Origin: JBCCFW01 sp039029535
Lineage (GTDB): Bacteria; Acidobacteriota; JBCCFW01
Assembly (NCBI GenBank): GCA_039029535.1
Contig: JBCCFW010000013.1
Span: forward strand, 1-64,000
DNA: 64,000 nucleotides
Reading direction: 5' to 3'
Below are positions 42,917 to 51,904 of the stretch, in pieces. Made by a program: the position numbers and the translations under genes. Below the pieces are notes generated by a model. It was not told the origin of the DNA, ran no database searches, and saw only the letters and a program-made list of their open reading frames with translations. How positions within the stretch are numbered: position 1 is the first letter of the stretch; the number at the start of each line of letters is the position of its first letter.

Positions 42917-44032
42917 GTGCTTCGGAGCTTGTTCGTCGGCGCGCTGAGCCTGCTGCCCCCGATGGCGGCCTCGGCGCATGGTCTCCATGCCTCCGAAGGA
43001 CGGATCCACGTGGAGCACGATCGGCTCCGCATCGTCGAGCACGTGCCGGTCGAGCATCTCCCCGAGCTCGGTGACGTCAGCGCGTCGCGTCGGCTCGACC
43101 TGCTGCACGCTCACCTGCTCCGCGCGCATCCGCCGCTCCTGCTCGACTTGCGGCTACTGGATTTGCGCCGCGACCGTCTCTCCGAGCTCGGTCCTCTCGA
43201 GCTCGTCATGACCAGCTCCACTGAGGCTGGTGACTCGGGTGTCGCCTGGGTCAGGGAGTGGGACAAGGCCGGCGTGAGCCACGTTCACCTCCAGCTCCGG
43301 CGGCAGGTGTTCGAGCGAGTCGGGCGACGCCGTGAGCTCCGGCTGAGCGTCACGGAGAACGCCATGGAGCGGTCGCCGCTGGTGGTGAGTAGCGACGCAC
43401 CAGCGGTCTTGAACCTGCAACTGGCCACCACGACGGCCCGTGATGACCGCTGTGGTGAGGCGCTCTTGGTCGACGATGCCGAGCGAGCGCGGGCGCCCTG
43501 GGTCCTGGTCAACGTCGGATCCGGATTGATCGAGACTCAGGTCGTCCTGGCGTTCTCTCTCCTGGAGCGCTGGGAGCCGGTGCCTCGGCGTGAGCGGTCC
43601 GTGCTCCAACCGTCCGAGCAGCAGGCGGCGTATCAGGTCGCGGCGAGCCAACTCGACGGAGCCCTGGTCGTTCGCGTGAACGGCGAGGAGCACTCGACCC
43701 TCGACGGAGGGCTTCTCCTCCAGGGTCTTCGCGACGGTTCCGAGGACTCGCCGCTGCACCTCCCGACCGCCTACTTCCGTGAGAGTCGGGCAGGCCTGGT
43801 CGACGTGGATGAGCTCGTCGTGGAGTGGACGCGCTTCGATGCGCGGCTGCCCGCCGTCGAGCTCGTCGTCGAAGTCGAGGGGATCTGCGAGCAGCGACGT
43901 CTCACCGGCGAGAGCCCGGGCGTCCGGTGGCGTCGGGGAGAAGGGCTCAGCCCGACGCAGCGCCCGCCCGGGCGGCCCGCTTCTCGGCCGAGTGCTTCCG
44001 GAGCTGCTCGAAGAGCACGGCCGCCAGGATGA
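42917..44032 (+). CDS. Exported protein, unknown function, 3' end overlaps ABC permease
   Basis: The start is GTG 42917, seven bases after the mannosidase stop, which opens a signal peptide (LRSLFVGALSLLPPMAASAHG). The 371-residue protein has a hydrophilic mature part with repeated strand pairs (GRIHVEHDRLRIVEHVPVEHL, APWVLVNVGSGLIETQVVLAF, GALVVRVNGEEHST, AVELVVEVEGICEQRR). No family is recognised. The final 30 or so residues are low complexity and overlap the convergent permease gene by 86 bp. The real end may be earlier, by a frameshift, or the overlap may be true. The body shows normal codon choice for this window, so the gene is probably real. Confidence 0.55.
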   Translation: MLRSLFVGALSLLPPMAASAHGLHASEGRIHVEHDRLRIVEHVPVEHLPELGDVSASRRLDLLHAHLLRAHPPLLLDLRLLDLRRDRLSELGPLELVMTSSTEAGDSGVAWVREWDKAGVSHVHLQLRRQVFERVGRRRELRLSVTENAMERSPLVVSSDAPAVLNLQLATTTARDDRCGEALLVDDAERARAPWVLVNVGSGLIETQVVLAFSLLERWEPVPRRERSVLQPSEQQAAYQVAASQLDGALVVRVNGEEHSTLDGGLLLQGLRDGSEDSPLHLPTAYFRESRAGLVDVDELVVEWTRFDARLPAVELVVEVEGICEQRRLTGESPGVRWRRGEGLSPTQRPPGRPASRPSASGAARRARPPG

Positions 44033-45305
44033 CCAGGCCCAGCACGACCTTCTGCGTGTAGCTCTCGACGTTGGTCAGGTTCATCCCGTTGTTGATGACG
44101 CCCATGATCAACGCCCCGATGAGCGTGCCGGTGATCTTGCCCTCGCCCCCGAACAGGCTCGTCCCGCCCACGACCACCGCGGCGATGACGTGCAGCTCGT
44201 ACGACTGACCGTAGGTCGGCGCGCCGCTCTTGAGCTGCGAGGCCATGAGCACGCCGCCGAGCCCCGCCAGCGCGCCACAGCAGGTATAGGCGAAGAGCAG
44301 CACGCGTCGCACGGGCACGCCGGCCAGGCGCGCTGCCTCAGGGTTACCGCCCACGGCGTGAAGATAGCGACCGAGCACCGTGCGCTCGAGCAGCACCCAC
44401 GCGCCGACGTAGAGCACGACCATGAGGGTCACGGCGTGGGGGATGCCGAGCAGCGGGTCGGCTCCGCGTCCGAGCGTCTCGAAGCCGTCGGGCAGCTCGT
44501 GGATGGGTCGGCCCCGAGAGATCAGGTACGCCAAGCCACTGCCGACCTGCATCATGGCCAGCGTCGCGATGAAGGGCGGCACGCGGAAGCGCGTGATGAC
44601 CAAGCCGGACAAGGCTCCGGTGACCGCGCCGGCGAGGAGTCCGCCGAGGGCGCCGAGCAAGACGATCGGAAGCGACGCCTCGACGCCACCCATCCGCGCG
44701 ATGGTCCAGGTCGTGACGACGGCTGACAACGCGATGAGGCTCCCCACCGAGAGGTCGATGCCGGCGGTGAGGATGACCATGGTCATGCCGATGGCGATGA
44801 TGGCGATGACCGCGATCTGGCTGGCGACGTTGAGCAGGTTCGACTTGAGCAGGAACGTCGGCCAGCTTCGGGTCGGCGGGGACATCAGGCGAGCACCGCC
44901 GAGGCCCGGCAAGTCGGACTGGATCGAGCCGACGATGGCGGCGGTGTCGCTGGGGACCGCGAGGACGTCGACACCCGACGCCCCTTCGAGCGCGGCACGG
45001 ATCGCGGCCGGGCTTCCCGCGACGGTGAGGATCGGAGACCTACCGGTCTCATCGAGCCGACGCTTCAGCTCGTCGACGAACTGCTCTCCTTCCGCACCGG
45101 CCCGGGAGAGCACGGCGATCGACGTGCCGGGAGCCGTGTCCACGAGCTCGTCGACCAGAGCCTCGGCCGCGCGAGTGCCCGCGAGCTGCTGGGGCTGGAG
45201 CGTGAGCACCGAGAACAGGGCGCAGAGGGCGAGCAGCACGCCGAGCATGCCCTGACCCGCCAGCCAGCTTCGCCAACCTCCGCGCTTCGAGCTCGTCTTC
45301 GTCAC
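43947..45305 (-). CDS. ABC sugar transporter permease, RbsC type, with extra extracytoplasmic domain
   Basis: This 452-residue protein starts with an ATGA overlap with the ATPase gene. The permease core (residues about 150-445) has the branched-chain/ribose permease signature MTMVILTAGIDLSVGSLIALSAV, several membrane helices and GIPHAVTLMVVLYVGAW, NPEAARLAGVPV (EAA-type loop) and GTLIGALIMGVINNGMNL. Between the first helix (MLGVLLALCALFSVL) and the second lies an additional region of about 110 residues (AEALVDELVDTAPGTSIAVLS..., ALEGASGVDVLAVP) with an alternating alpha/beta pattern, absent from E. coli RbsC. It forms the membrane channel for a sugar importer with the next two genes. Confidence 0.88.
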   Translation of the reverse strand: MTKTSSKRGGWRSWLAGQGMLGVLLALCALFSVLTLQPQQLAGTRAAEALVDELVDTAPGTSIAVLSRAGAEGEQFVDELKRRLDETGRSPILTVAGSPAAIRAALEGASGVDVLAVPSDTAAIVGSIQSDLPGLGGARLMSPPTRSWPTFLLKSNLLNVASQIAVIAIIAIGMTMVILTAGIDLSVGSLIALSAVVTTWTIARMGGVEASLPIVLLGALGGLLAGAVTGALSGLVITRFRVPPFIATLAMMQVGSGLAYLISRGRPIHELPDGFETLGRGADPLLGIPHAVTLMVVLYVGAWVLLERTVLGRYLHAVGGNPEAARLAGVPVRRVLLFAYTCCGALAGLGGVLMASQLKSGAPTYGQSYELHVIAAVVVGGTSLFGGEGKITGTLIGALIMGVINNGMNLTNVESYTQKVVLGLVILAAVLFEQLRKHSAEKRAARAGAASG

Positions 45306-46789
45306 GAGACCGCCAGTGCGAGGAGAGACTCCTGCGTGGCCGACGCGACGTCGTCGACCTCGCCCCGGAGACGACCCTCGTTCATGACCAGGATGCGGTC
45401 GCTCATGCCGAGGACCTCGGGGAGCTCGGAGGAGATCATGACGATGGCCTTGCCACGGCTCGCAAGCTCGTTGAGGAGGAGGTAGATCTCGTGACGGGCG
45501 CCCACGTCGATGCCGCGGGTGGGCTCGTCGAAGAGCAGCACGCGGCAGTCGCGCTCGAGCCAGCGGGCGACGAGGAGCTTCTGCTGATTGCCGCCGGACA
45601 AGGTCCCCGCCGGCTGCTCGGGACCGGACACGCGGATGCCGAGTCGCTCGACGTGACCGGCGAACACCGAGCGCTCGCGGGCGCCGTCGATGAGCCCGCC
45701 GCGGGACCAGCGGTCGAGGTTGCCGAGCGCGAAGTTCTCCCGCGACGAGAGCGCGAGCACGAGCCCTTGAGCCTTGCGGTCCTCGGTGAGCAGCGCGACG
45801 CCCGCGCCGATGGCGTCGCGTGGCCCGGTGGCGTTCAACACCTCGCCATCGACCCGAACGGTGCCGGCCGTGGCGCGGTCCGCACCGAAGACGAGACGCG
45901 CGACCTCCGTGCGTCCGGCACCGACGAGACCCGCCAGGCCGACGATCTCACCGGCACGCACCTGAAACGAGACGTCCCGCACCGGACCTCCGCACAGCCC
46001 CTCGACCTCGAGCACGATCTCGCCGAGCTCGGCCGCTTGCTTGGGGTGCTCTTGGTCGAGCGGACGACCGACCATCGCCTCGATGAGCTCGTCGCGAGAG
46101 AGGGCGTCGGCCGACCAGCAGCCGACCGACTCGCCGTCACGCAAGACGACGATGCGATCGGCGATCGCGTCGATCTCGTCGAGACGATGACTCACGAAGA
46201 CGATCCCCAGGCCGTCGGCACGCAGCTCGCGGAGGATGACGAAGAGTCGCTCGACCTCGCGCGGCGTGAGCGCGGCGGTGGGCTCGTCCATGATGAGCAG
46301 CGCCGCGTCGGCCAGCAGCGCCCGGGCGATCTCGACGAGCTGCTGACGAGCGACCTCGAGCTCGCGCACCGGCGTGTCGAGGTCGACGTCGAGCCCGAGT
46401 CGCTCCAGCACGAGCTCGGCGCGACGTCGCTCCTCGTCGCGGTCGACGAATCCGAAGCGTCGGACCGGCTCGCGACCGAGGAACAGGTTCTGTCGGACCG
46501 AGAGCTGCGGGACGAGGCTCAGCTCCTGATAGATCGTGACGACACCGGCGCGGGTCACCTCGGCCGGTGAGCGCGGGAGCGGAGAGCCTCTCAGCTCGAC
46601 GGTGCCGGCGTCGGAGGTCTCGGCACCGGAGACGATCTTGAGCAAGGTGCTCTTGCCAGCGCCGTTCTCACCGAGAAGCGCGAGGACCTCGCCCTCGCAC
46701 GCGTCGAGGTCGACCTCGTGAAGAGCCCGGACGCCCGGGTACGACCGGCAGAGGCCGGAGACCCGGAGCAGCGGTGACGCGTCGGTCAT
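45302..46789 (-). CDS. Sugar ABC transporter ATPase (RbsA-like, two domains)
   Basis: This 495-residue protein has two fused nucleotide-binding domains, as is normal for ribose/galactose importers. The first has Walker A GENGAGKST (near residue 39), ABC signature-like LEVARQQLVEIARALL and Walker B LLIMDEPTAAL. The second has the altered Walker A LVGAGRTEVARLV, the intact signature LSGGNQQKLLVARWL and Walker B VLLFDEPTRGID. The Q/H-loop pattern is as expected. It powers import through the permease at 43947-45305 and pairs with the binding protein at 46786-47754. The three genes overlap by 4 bp each and form one operon. Confidence 0.92.
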   Translation of the reverse strand: MTDASPLLRVSGLCRSYPGVRALHEVDLDACEGEVLALLGENGAGKSTLLKIVSGAETSDAGTVELRGSPLPRSPAEVTRAGVVTIYQELSLVPQLSVRQNLFLGREPVRRFGFVDRDEERRRAELVLERLGLDVDLDTPVRELEVARQQLVEIARALLADAALLIMDEPTAALTPREVERLFVILRELRADGLGIVFVSHRLDEIDAIADRIVVLRDGESVGCWSADALSRDELIEAMVGRPLDQEHPKQAAELGEIVLEVEGLCGGPVRDVSFQVRAGEIVGLAGLVGAGRTEVARLVFGADRATAGTVRVDGEVLNATGPRDAIGAGVALLTEDRKAQGLVLALSSRENFALGNLDRWSRGGLIDGARERSVFAGHVERLGIRVSGPEQPAGTLSGGNQQKLLVARWLERDCRVLLFDEPTRGIDVGARHEIYLLLNELASRGKAIVMISSELPEVLGMSDRILVMNEGRLRGEVDDVASATQESLLALAVS

Positions 46790-47754
46790 GACCCCTGGGT
46801 CGACGCTCCGCCGCTCTCACGGGTGAACAGGTCGCAGGGGATGAGGACCTTCTCGGGCACGGGGCGGCCGGAGAGGTGATCGGCGATGGCCTCGATGGTC
46901 TTCTGGCCGATGAGCTTGGGCTGCTGGATGACGTCGGCGTGGAGACGACCCTGGGCGATGGCGGCTCGCGCCTCGGGGACGGCGTCGAAGCCGACGATGG
47001 TGACGCGACCACCGCGACCCGCGCGCTCGACGGCAGCGAGGGCACCGAGAGCCGAGTCGTCGTTGATGCCGAAGATGCCGTCGAGGTCGGGATGCGACTG
47101 CAGGATGTCCTGGGCCGTGCGGAAGGCGACGTCCTTCACGCCCTTGCCGGGCAGCTTGGCGACGATGCTCAGGCCTGGGTGCTTGGCGACCTCTTCCTCG
47201 AAGCCGGCGACACGTTGGATGACCGACTCGACCTCGGGGTGATCGATGATGGCGAGCTTGCCCTGACCACCGAGGGCGTCCGCCAGCGCCTTGCCGGCGA
47301 GACGACCGCCGGCCACGTTGTCGGAGGCGACGTGGCACTCGACCTTCGCCTCGGGAGCGAGCACGGCGATGTCGGAGGTGAAGACCGGGATGCCCGCTTG
47401 ATTCGCCGCCTGCACGGTCGTGCCGATCGACTTGGAGTCACAGGGGCTCACGATGATCGCGTCGACCTTGCGGACGATGAACTCCTGGACCTGATCCTTC
47501 TGCTTGGCGACGTCGAACTCACCGGCCTGGACGATGAGCTCGAAGCCCTTCTCCTCGGCGGTGGCGCGCAGGCCGGCCTCGAGGTCCTGGTAGAACGGGT
47601 GCGTTCGCGTCAGCAGCGAGACGCCCACGACCGCGCCGCGCCCACCGTCGGGCGGGCTGCCGCCGGAAGACGAGCCGCCTCCGCCGCAACCGGTGGCGAG
47701 CAGGGCGAGGAGACCGACGAGGGCGAGCGAGAGGGGACGGAAGTGGCGGCGCAT
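46786..47754 (-). CDS. Sugar ABC transporter substrate-binding lipoprotein (RbsB-like)
   Basis: This 322-residue lipoprotein starts at ATG 47754 with signal and lipobox LVGLLALLATGC. The mature part is a periplasmic-binding protein type 1 fold, with VVGVSLLTRTHPFYQDLEAGL near the start, AIIVSPCDSKSIGTTVQ, AGIPVFTSDIAVLAPEAKVECHV, ASDNVAGGRLAGKAL and GIFGINDDSALGALAAVERAG, all typical of ribose/galactose/autoinducer-2 binding proteins. It is a Gram-negative or outer-envelope lipoprotein version of RbsB. It delivers the sugar to the RbsA/RbsC pair downstream. The exact ligand cannot be read. A Gly-rich linker after the lipid Cys would give it mobility. Confidence 0.92.
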   Translation of the reverse strand: MRRHFRPLSLALVGLLALLATGCGGGGSSSGGSPPDGGRGAVVGVSLLTRTHPFYQDLEAGLRATAEEKGFELIVQAGEFDVAKQKDQVQEFIVRKVDAIIVSPCDSKSIGTTVQAANQAGIPVFTSDIAVLAPEAKVECHVASDNVAGGRLAGKALADALGGQGKLAIIDHPEVESVIQRVAGFEEEVAKHPGLSIVAKLPGKGVKDVAFRTAQDILQSHPDLDGIFGINDDSALGALAAVERAGRGGRVTIVGFDAVPEARAAIAQGRLHADVIQQPKLIGQKTIEAIADHLSGRPVPEKVLIPCDLFTRESGGASTQGS

Positions 47755-47970
47755 GGGGACTCCGTCGCCGGTGGCGAAGACCGGCTCTCAGGACAGGGCG
47801 GAGAGCGGCGATGGTACCGCAGTCGGCGTGGGAGAACGGTGCGAGCGAGGGCGCCTGCGAGTGCTCTCACGAGTGCGATTTTTTCGTGACGAGATCGGCC
47901 GCCTGACCAGCAGGGGATCTCATGCCGGGGGCTGCTTGCGAGCCTCTCGGACCGGAGGCACCCTGCCATC
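47755..47970. promoter_or_regulatory. Divergent region between ABC importer and SWIM cassette
   Basis: This 216-bp gap holds the promoters of two divergent operons. A run of six T is present at 47879-47884, and GGAGG at about 47953 may be the ribosome site for the SWIM gene. No confident -35/-10 pair or operator is seen. Confidence 0.3.
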
Positions 47971-49329
47971 ATGACCCACGCCTGGAGCCGCGACTCCGTC
48001 CTCGGTCTCGCCCCCGACGCCCGCTCGCTCAAGCTGGCGCAGGGCTTGGCGAAGGCCGAGAAGTGGAGCCTTCTCGCCCACGACGACGAGGCGCTCTGGG
48101 GTGAGATCCGCGACTACAAGACCGAGATCGACTTCGACGGTCCCGGCTTCAAGTGCAGTTGCCCGAGCTTCAAGTTCCCCTGCAAGCACGCGCTCGCCCT
48201 GTTCCTGGTCTTCGCCGAGTACCCCGAGGCCGTCGCCGAGGGCAAGCAGCCCGAGTGGGTGAGCGAGTGGATCGCCAGTCGTCGCGATCGGGCGAAGAAG
48301 AAGGCGGCCAAGCAGGCCGCGAGGAAGTCCGGCAAGAAGAAGGCGGTCAAGGACGTCAAGGCTCAGGCCCGTCGCGTCGCGGCGCGCGAGAAGCGAGTGG
48401 CCTCCGGCCTGGACGAGCTCTCCACCTGGATGGAAGATCTCGTCCGACAAGGGCTCGGTCAGCTACCGCAGGCGTCGTACTCGTACTGGGACACCGTCGC
48501 CAAGCGCATGGTCGACGCGCAGGCGTCGGGGCTCGAGCGTCACCTCCGTGAGCTGGAGGCACTGGTGGGCACTGGCGACGACTGGACCGAGCCCTTCCTC
48601 CATGCGCTGGGACGGCTGCATCTCCTCGTCCGTTCGGGCCGTCAGCTCGAGGGGCTGTCTCCCGAGCTTCAAGAGCGCCTGCGCATCGAGCTCGGCTGGA
48701 ACCTGAGCAAGGACGAGCTGCTCTCACGCGACGGCGTGAAGGACGAGTGGCGGGTCATGGGGCAGGTCGAGACCATCGATCGCGTGCGCACTCAGCGGAC
48801 CTGGCTCGCCGGTCGTGAGTCGGGTCGGACGGCCTGCGTTCTCCAGCACGCTCCTCTCGGGGCGGGTTACCCCACGATGCTGCTCGCCGGCACGCAGGTC
48901 CGGGCCGAGCTGTCCTTCCCGCCCGGTCCGCTACCCATTCGCGCCATCGTGAAGGACAAGGACGCCCGGGCCGAGCCCGTCGTCGCCTTCGATGGTCCCG
49001 ACGATCTCCGTGAGGCTCTCGCCGAGCGGGCTCGGGGGCTCGCCCGTGACCCTTGGCTCGATCGCTGGGCGATGACGGTGACGAACGTCCAGCTTCACCT
49101 CGGCGGGGAGGAGCCGAGCTTCCGCTGGTCGATCCAGGACGCGAAGGGCGCGCGCCTGCCCATCGTCGACGGTTGGCACGGCGGCTGGAAGCTCCTGGCG
49201 CTGACCGGTGGGGCGCCGTGCAGCCTGTTCAGCGAGTTCGGCGACGCGTCTTGCCTACCGCTGTCCTGCGTGGTCGACGGTCGGTTCCACTCGCTCACGT
49301 TGCCGGCTCAGGCCGGCGAGGCGGCCTGA
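47971..49329 (+). CDS. SWIM zinc-finger protein (first gene of MoxR/VWA cassette)
   Basis: This 452-residue cytosolic protein carries a SWIM zinc finger near its N-terminus, C62-S-C64 ... C71-K-H73, within FKCSCPSFKFPCKHALAL. SWIM fingers bind DNA, RNA or protein. A basic Lys/Ala/Arg-rich helix follows (RAKKKAAKQAARKSGKKK), suited to nucleic-acid contact. The C-terminal 250 residues form a mixed domain (DEWRVMGQVETIDRVRTQRTW, LAGTQVRAELSFPPGPLP). The next gene starts within the stop codon (TGATG at 49327-49331). SWIM proteins of this kind recur as the first member of this five-gene cluster in actinobacteria and other groups, as far as I know. Confidence 0.88.
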   Translation: MTHAWSRDSVLGLAPDARSLKLAQGLAKAEKWSLLAHDDEALWGEIRDYKTEIDFDGPGFKCSCPSFKFPCKHALALFLVFAEYPEAVAEGKQPEWVSEWIASRRDRAKKKAAKQAARKSGKKKAVKDVKAQARRVAAREKRVASGLDELSTWMEDLVRQGLGQLPQASYSYWDTVAKRMVDAQASGLERHLRELEALVGTGDDWTEPFLHALGRLHLLVRSGRQLEGLSPELQERLRIELGWNLSKDELLSRDGVKDEWRVMGQVETIDRVRTQRTWLAGRESGRTACVLQHAPLGAGYPTMLLAGTQVRAELSFPPGPLPIRAIVKDKDARAEPVVAFDGPDDLREALAERARGLARDPWLDRWAMTVTNVQLHLGGEEPSFRWSIQDAKGARLPIVDGWHGGWKLLALTGGAPCSLFSEFGDASCLPLSCVVDGRFHSLTLPAQAGEAA

Positions 49330-50810
49330 TGAGCGCCTGGCAAGAGAGCTGGCACGAGCTGCTCACCACGGCGGCGCTCGGCACCGAGCGAGGTGGCGCG
49401 CTGCCGGCCCTTCCGACGGTCGTCGAGGAGACGGTCACCGCCGACGGCAGCACCGAGGAGAAGCTGCTCGACGCCATCGCCGTGCTGTCGACGGGGCTGC
49501 GCGCCGGCCTGCAACCATCCGACGGTGAGCCCGTCGAGCGCTGTGAAGAGGACGAGCTCCCCGAGTGCAGTGAGAAGGCGGGACGACTGATGGAGGCGGC
49601 TCTCGAGCGAGCCAACCCGCGGCTCATGGCCGAGTGGTGTCGACTCTGTGCGGAGGCCGGTCAACGCGCACCGACCCGTCTCCTGCCCGACCTGCTGGAC
49701 CACTCTCACCATCTTCCCGGCGAGTGGTCCGCCGCCATCCTCGGTCGACGTGGCGCGTGGCTGGCCTCGAAGAACCCGGCGTGGAGGGTTCGTGCCGAGG
49801 TCGACGACGACCTGGCCAGCCAGTTCCTCGAGAGCCCGCGAGCCCTCCGTCTCCAGGCGCTGCACGCGCTGAGACGACAGGACCCGGCTCGCGCACGCGA
49901 GCTCATCGCGGAGACCTGGAAGGGAGAGAAGCTCGATGACCGCCTGCGCTTCCTCACCTCACTGGCCGAGGGACTGTCCGCCGACGACGAGCCCTTCCTC
50001 ACCGAGCGACTCGCCGAGCGGAGCAAGAAGCTGCGGCTCGAGGCGGCTGGGCTCCTGTCCTGCCTGCCCGGCTCGCCGCTCGCACGCCGAATGAGCGAGA
50101 GGATCGGCACCCTCGTCGACGTCGAGCGCAAGGTCGTGCGGAAGAAGCTGACGGTCGAGCTTCCCGAGCTCACCGACGCCGACGAGCAAGACGGTCTCGA
50201 CGACAAGGCCGTGCTCGGCCTGGGGCGTCGTGCGTCGTTGCTCATGCGCATCGTGAGCCACGTGCCCGTGGCCGCCTGGGAGGGGCTGGTCGAGAAGCCG
50301 GACGAGCTGTTGAAGCTCTTCGCGAAGTCCGATCACGCGATGGCGTTGGTCTTCGGCTTGGCCGAAGCCGCCGTCCGACAGCGTCGCTCCGACTGGGCCG
50401 AGGCCGTGCTGACGCACGAGCTGGGCTCCCAGGGCGGGGCGCTGGCCGAGCGTCGTGTCGAGTTGATCGGGGGCCTGTGGAGACTCGTCGACCGCGAGCG
50501 GCGGGAGGCGATGCTGCTCCGGCTGCTCGATCGCGCGCGCACCTGGCCGGAGGTCGGTCCGGTGCTGCAGGCAGCCGACGACGAGCTCGGCATGAAGGCC
50601 GGCGAGAAGTTGATCGACTGGTGTCATCGCTGCCAGCGAGCCCAGTGGCATCCCCGACTCGGTGACTTCATCCGACTCGAGCTGCCGACGATCTTGAGCC
50701 CTGCTCTCGCAGGGCGAGTCCATGAGTTGGGGGCCTCCCGCGAGCCGTGGCCCGCAGTGGCGGCCGTGCTGGAGCTGAGACGAGACATGAGAGAGGAGCT
50801 GACGCCATGA
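49329..50810 (+). CDS. DUF5691 family protein
   Basis: This 493-residue protein starts with an ATG that shares its A with the preceding TGA. It is helical throughout, with HEAT-like segments (LMEAALERANPRLMAEWCRLC, LRLQALHALRRQDPARARELI, KKLRLEAAGLLSCLPGSPLARRM), and matches DUF5691, a family found with SWIM, MoxR and VWA genes. Function is unknown. A scaffold or adaptor for the MoxR ATPase is inferred. It is coupled to the next gene by ATGA overlap (50807-50810). Confidence 0.85.
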   Translation: MSAWQESWHELLTTAALGTERGGALPALPTVVEETVTADGSTEEKLLDAIAVLSTGLRAGLQPSDGEPVERCEEDELPECSEKAGRLMEAALERANPRLMAEWCRLCAEAGQRAPTRLLPDLLDHSHHLPGEWSAAILGRRGAWLASKNPAWRVRAEVDDDLASQFLESPRALRLQALHALRRQDPARARELIAETWKGEKLDDRLRFLTSLAEGLSADDEPFLTERLAERSKKLRLEAAGLLSCLPGSPLARRMSERIGTLVDVERKVVRKKLTVELPELTDADEQDGLDDKAVLGLGRRASLLMRIVSHVPVAAWEGLVEKPDELLKLFAKSDHAMALVFGLAEAAVRQRRSDWAEAVLTHELGSQGGALAERRVELIGGLWRLVDRERREAMLLRLLDRARTWPEVGPVLQAADDELGMKAGEKLIDWCHRCQRAQWHPRLGDFIRLELPTILSPALAGRVHELGASREPWPAVAAVLELRRDMREELTP

Positions 50811-51892
50811 GTGACACGACGTCCGTCCTGCGACGCCACGCCGAAGACCTGTTCGCCGAGGAGCTGGAAGCCCTGGCGGCCCAGGACGACCGGCAACGCC
50901 CGCCTTCGTGGAAGCTGTCGCCCTGGGCGACCTGCACCTACCTGCTCGGCGGCAAGCTCGACGACGGCTTCGAGGTCACGCCGAAGTACATCGGCAACCG
51001 CCGCGTCATCGAGATCGCGGTGTCGACGCTGGCGACCGATCGAGCCCTGCTGTTGCTCGGCGTGCCCGGGACCGCCAAGACCTGGGTGAGCGAGCACCTG
51101 GCCGCGGCCATCTCCGGCGATTCGACCCTGCTCGTGCAGGGGACGGCCGGCACGCCGGAAGAGGCCATCCGCTACGGGTGGAACTACGCGAGCCTGCTCG
51201 CCAAGGGGCCGAGTCGGGAGGCGCTGGTCCCGTCACCCATCATGACGGCCATGGCCGACGGCAAGCTCGCGCGTTTCGAGGAGCTGACTCGCGTGCCTTC
51301 GGACGTGCAGGACACCCTCATCACCGTGCTCTCGGAGAAGACGCTCCCCATCCCGGAGCTGTCCAGCGAGGTGCAGGCGACCAAGGGCTTCAACGTCATC
51401 GCCACCGCCAACAACCGCGACCGCGGCGTGAACGAGCTCTCGAGCGCGCTCAAGCGTCGCTTCAACACGGTCATCCTCCCCGTGCCGCGCACGGCCACCG
51501 AGGAGGTGAAGATCGTCGAGAACCGCGTGCGCGACCTCGGCCGCGCGCTCGAGCTCCCCGGTGAGGCGAAGCTCGACGAGATCCAGCGGGTCGTCACCAT
51601 CTTCCGCGAGCTGCGCGACGGCAAGACCGAGGACGGCAAGACCCAGCTCAAGTCGCCGTCGGCCACCCTGTCGACCGCCGAGGCCATCGGTGTCGTGAGT
51701 CAGGGGCTCTCCCTGGCGGCCCACTTCGGCGACGGCGCGCTCTCCGCCTCCGACGTCGCGTCGGGGCTGACCGGCGCCATCGTCAAGGACCCCGTCCAGG
51801 ACCGAGTGGTCTGGAAGGAGTACCTCGAGACCGTCGTCAAGGAACGCAAGGGTTGGAAGGACCTCTACCGCGCCTGTCGCGAGCTCGACTGA
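50807..51892 (+). CDS. MoxR-type AAA+ ATPase
   Basis: This 361-residue AAA+ protein of the MoxR group works as a chaperone with VWA partners. Walker A is GVPGTAKT (85-92), sensor 1 is VIATANNRDRG (197-207), and the arginine finger region is SSALKRRF. The Walker B position reads LARFEEL (154-160), giving Glu-Glu instead of Asp-Glu. The first ligand is thus conservative but non-standard. It is coupled with the DUF5691 gene and followed by DUF5682 12 bp later. The VWA protein at 54100 is its likely partner for loading metal or remodelling targets. Confidence 0.9.
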   Translation: MSDTTSVLRRHAEDLFAEELEALAAQDDRQRPPSWKLSPWATCTYLLGGKLDDGFEVTPKYIGNRRVIEIAVSTLATDRALLLLGVPGTAKTWVSEHLAAAISGDSTLLVQGTAGTPEEAIRYGWNYASLLAKGPSREALVPSPIMTAMADGKLARFEELTRVPSDVQDTLITVLSEKTLPIPELSSEVQATKGFNVIATANNRDRGVNELSSALKRRFNTVILPVPRTATEEVKIVENRVRDLGRALELPGEAKLDEIQRVVTIFRELRDGKTEDGKTQLKSPSATLSTAEAIGVVSQGLSLAAHFGDGALSASDVASGLTGAIVKDPVQDRVVWKEYLETVVKERKGWKDLYRACRELD

Positions 51893-51904
51893 GCGGCTGA
51901 CCTC

